DNA of 64,000 bases from Metridium senile. Its lineage: Eukaryota; Cnidaria; Anthozoa; Actiniaria; Metridiidae. This document shows, piece by piece, positions 48,501 to 64,000 of this stretch. The notes under the pieces are model-generated. The model worked only from the letters and a program-made list of their open reading frames with translations, had not been told where the DNA came from and ran no database searches. The stretch is from the NCBI GenBank assembly GCA_949775045.1, contig OX459105.1, positions 15,090,227-15,154,226 of the forward strand, given 5' to 3'. Made by a program: the position numbers and the translations under genes. Each line of letters starts with the position of its first letter. The first letter of the stretch is position 1.

Positions 48501-50692
48501 CAAAATAACGATTTATGATGGACTATAGCCCATGCAAAACGCTCAAAAATGGCCCAATATGACGATTTTTGGTGGGTTATAGCCCATGCAAAATGCTCAA
48601 AAATGGCCCAAAATGACGATTTTTGATGGGTTATAGCCCATGCAAAACACTCAAAAATGGCCCAAAATAACGATTTTTGATGGACTATAGCCCATGCAAA
48701 ACACTCAAAAATGGCCCAATATGACGATTTTTGGTGGACTATAGCCCATGCAAAACGCTCAAAAATGGCCCAAAATGACGATTTTTGATGGGTTATAGCC
48801 CATGCAAAATGCTCAAAAATGGCCCAAAATAACGATTTATGATGGACTATAGCCCATGCAAAACGCTCAAAAATGGCCCAATATGACGATTTTTGGTGGG
48901 TTATAGCCCATGCAAAATGCTCAAAAATGGCCCAAAATGACGATTTTTGATGGGTTATAGCCCATGCAAAACACTCAAAAATGGCCCAAAATAACGATTT
49001 TTGATGGACTATAGCCCATGCAAAACACTCAAAAATGGCCCAATATGACGATTTTTGGTGGACTATAGCCCATGCAAAACGCTCAAAAATGGCCCAAAAT
49101 GACGATTTTTGATGGGTTATAGCCCATGCAAAATGCTCAAAAATGGCCCAAAATGACGATTTTTGATGGGTTATAGCCCATGCAAAATGCTCAAAAATGG
49201 CCCAAAATAACGATTTTTGATGGACTATAGCCCATGCAAAACACTCAAAAATGGCCCAATATGACGATTTTTGGTGGACTATAGCCCATGCAAAACGCTC
49301 AAAAATGGCCCAAAATGACGATTTTTGATGGGTTATAGCCCATGCAAAATGCTCAAAAATGGCCCAAAATAACGATTTATGATGGACTATAGCCCATGCA
49401 AAACGCTCAAAAATGGCCCAATATGACGATTTTTGGTGGGTTATAGCCCATGCAAAATGCTCAAAAATGGCCCAAAATGACGATTTTTGATGGGTTATAG
49501 CCCATGCAAAACACTCAAAAATGGCCCAAAATGACGATTTTTGGTGAGTTATAGCCCATGCAAAACGCTCAAAAATGGCCCAAAATGACGATTTTTGGTG
49601 GACTATAGCCCATGCAAAAAGCTCAAAAATGGCCCAAAATAACGATTTTTGATGGACTATAGCCCATGCAAAACACTCAAAAATGGCCCAATATGACGAT
49701 TTTTGGTGGACTATAGCCCATGCAAAACGCTCAAAAATGGCCCAAAATGACGATTTTTGATGGGTTATAGCCCATGCAAAATGCTCAAAAATGGCCCAAA
49801 ATGACGATTTTTGATGGGTTATAGCCCATGCAAAATGCTCAAAAATGGCCCAAAATAACGATTTTTGATGGACTATAGCCCATGCAAAACACTCAAAAAT
49901 GGCCCAATATGACGATTTTTGGTGGACTATAGCCCATGCAAAACGCTCAAAAATGGCCCAAAATGACGATTTTTGATGGGTTATAGCCCATGCAAAATGC
50001 TCAAAAATGGCCCAAAATAACGATTTATGATGGACTATAGCCCATGCAAAACGCTCAAAAATGGCCCAATATGACGATTTTTGATGGGTTATAGCCCATG
50101 CAAAACACTCAAAAATGGCCCAAAATGACGATTTTTGGTGAGTTATAGCCCATGCAAAACGCTCAAAAATGGCCCAAAATGACGATTTTTGGTGGACTAT
50201 AGCCCATGCAAAAAGCTCAAAAATGGCCCAAAATAACGATTTTTGATGGACTATAGCCCATGCAAAACACTCAAAAATGGCCCAATATGACGATTTTTGG
50301 TGGACTATAGCCCATGCAAAACACTCAAAAATGGCCCAATATGACGATTTTTGGTGGACTATAGCCCATGCAAAACGCTCAAAAATGGCCCAAAATGACG
50401 ATTTTTGATGGGTTATAGCCCATGCAAAACGCTCAAAAATGGCCCAATATGACGATTTTTGGTGGGTTATAGCCCATGCAAAATGCTCAAAAATGGCCCA
50501 AAATGACGATTTTTGGTGAGTTATAGCCCATGCAAAATGCTCAAAAATGGCCCAAAATAACGATTTTTGGTGGGTTATAGCCCATGCAAAACGCTCAAAA
50601 ATGGCCCAACAACGATTTTTGATGGACTATAGCCCATGCAAAACGCTCAAAAATGGCCCAAAATAACGATTTTTTGATGGGTTATAGCCCAT
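45553..50692. repeat. 54-bp satellite array, about 95 units
   Basis: Unit of 54 bp with fixed words AGCCCATGCAAAA, CTCAAAAATGGCCCAA and ACGATTTTTG. Variable positions fall into a few states (CACTC/CGCTC/TGCTC/AGCTC; AAAATG/AATATG/AAAATA; GGGTTA/GGACTA/GAGTTA). The states recur in ordered blocks, so the array has higher-order structure. Single-base indels break the 54-bp register only near 46285, 50610 and 50670, as far as I could read. Because 54 is divisible by 3, one minus-strand frame (18 residues per unit, AWAITHQKSSFWAIFERF) is open over almost the whole array, but that frame has no ATG. It fills the interval between convergent genes. Confidence 0.95.
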
Positions 50693-50870
50693 GCGATTGA
50701 TGACTAGACAGAAGACTAGATATTCGTCTGTAGTATTTTTATTAGTTATAGCCCATGCGATTGATGACTAGACAGAAGACTAGATATTCGTCTGTAGTAT
50801 TTTTATTAGTTATAGCCCATGCGATTGATGACTAGACAGAAGACTAGATATTCGTCTGTAGTATTTTTAT
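50693..50870. repeat. Three 64-bp units joining the satellite to the HAUS3 3' end
   Basis: Copies begin at 50693, 50757 and 50821 (GCGATTGATGACTAGACAGA ... GTAGTATTTTTATTAG). The first two end in TTATAGCCCAT, a piece of the 54-bp unit. The third runs into the HAUS3 stop codon. AATAAA hexamers on the minus strand occur in each copy and could serve as HAUS3 poly(A) signals. Confidence 0.85.
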
Positions 50871-63820
<12,950 letters not shown>

Positions 63821-63927
63821 CTAAATTGAACATCATATCATGGGTGGTGAAATATTTCAAAACAAGATTACATCATTATTACCATCATTATTTCTTTTAT
63901 CATCATCATCATTCCTATCATCATTAT

Positions 63928-64000
63928 CAGGGCTCGAAATAGCTGCCTGCCACAATGGACAAATGCCAGGCCAAATTTAAGGTTTGGCAGGTAAAAATCA
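63928..64000. repeat. Left part of a dispersed repeat cut by the window edge
   Basis: GGGCTCGAAATAGCTGCCTG and GTTTGGCAGGTAAAAA have the look of a repeat I associate with marine invertebrate genomes; only one partial copy is seen here, so the call is weak. Confidence 0.35.

Noticed and set aside
45553..50692. CRISPR-like array
   Set aside because: Units are contiguous with no unique spacers, in an intron-bearing animal genome; it is a satellite.

Overview
The window is eukaryotic nuclear DNA: AT-rich, intron-rich and full of simple repeats and small DNA transposons. An anthozoan cnidarian (sea anemone or coral group) is the best guess. Evidence is the set of animal single-copy genes (fukutin, FAF1, a P4HTM-like prolyl hydroxylase, the augmin subunit HAUS3), a TRIM gene with filamin and NHL domains, tRNA-derived SINEs with the body I associate with hexacorals, and several foldback families. 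Species cannot be fixed from the sequence. No prokaryotic, organellar or CRISPR features were seen.

Layout. 1-1304: a GAT-rich minisatellite and the 3' end of an upstream repeat. 1305-5015 (+): the last five exons of fukutin, with the 5' end outside the window. 5016-7100: foldback elements. 7309-9342 (-): an orphan gene, 677 aa, whose last 90 or so bases are present three times. 11053-14793 (-): two tandemly duplicated TRIM loci that have decayed in complementary ways. The left copy keeps filamin plus NHL; the right copy keeps RING, B-boxes, coiled coil and filamin. The right copy's upstream region has been invaded by three DNA transposons, and the left copy gives the empty sites. 19762-33735 (+): complete FAF1, 19 exons, 640 aa, in frame throughout. 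35084-36786 (-): a 5'-truncated LINE with a frameshift. 38381-45448 (+): complete P4HTM-like gene, 11 exons, 400 aa, two EF-hands, ending in KDEL. 45553-50695: a 54-bp satellite of about 95 units between two convergent genes. 50871-63820 (-): the last eight exons of HAUS3, whose final intron of about 8.3 kb contains an intronless beta-1,3-galactosyltransferase-like gene on the opposite strand (53330-54403), a decayed tyrosine-recombinase element and several unusual tandem arrays.

The genes do not form an operon or pathway. Fukutin (ribitol-phosphate transfer), the GT31 enzyme (glycan extension) and the P4HTM-like enzyme all act in the secretory pathway, but I see this as coincidence rather than a cluster. 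FAF1 serves p97/ubiquitin quality control, HAUS3 the mitotic spindle, and the TRIM proteins are probable ubiquitin ligases. Exon boundaries were read by eye from GT/AG sites, phase and similarity to known families; the summed exon lengths of FAF1, P4HTM-like, fukutin and HAUS3 all keep frame. The strongest things to follow up are the TRIM pair with paralogous empty sites, a MITE group whose six copies each carry a 9-bp target duplication, the 54-bp satellite and its chimeric right border, and the intron-nested glycosyltransferase with a second membrane segment.
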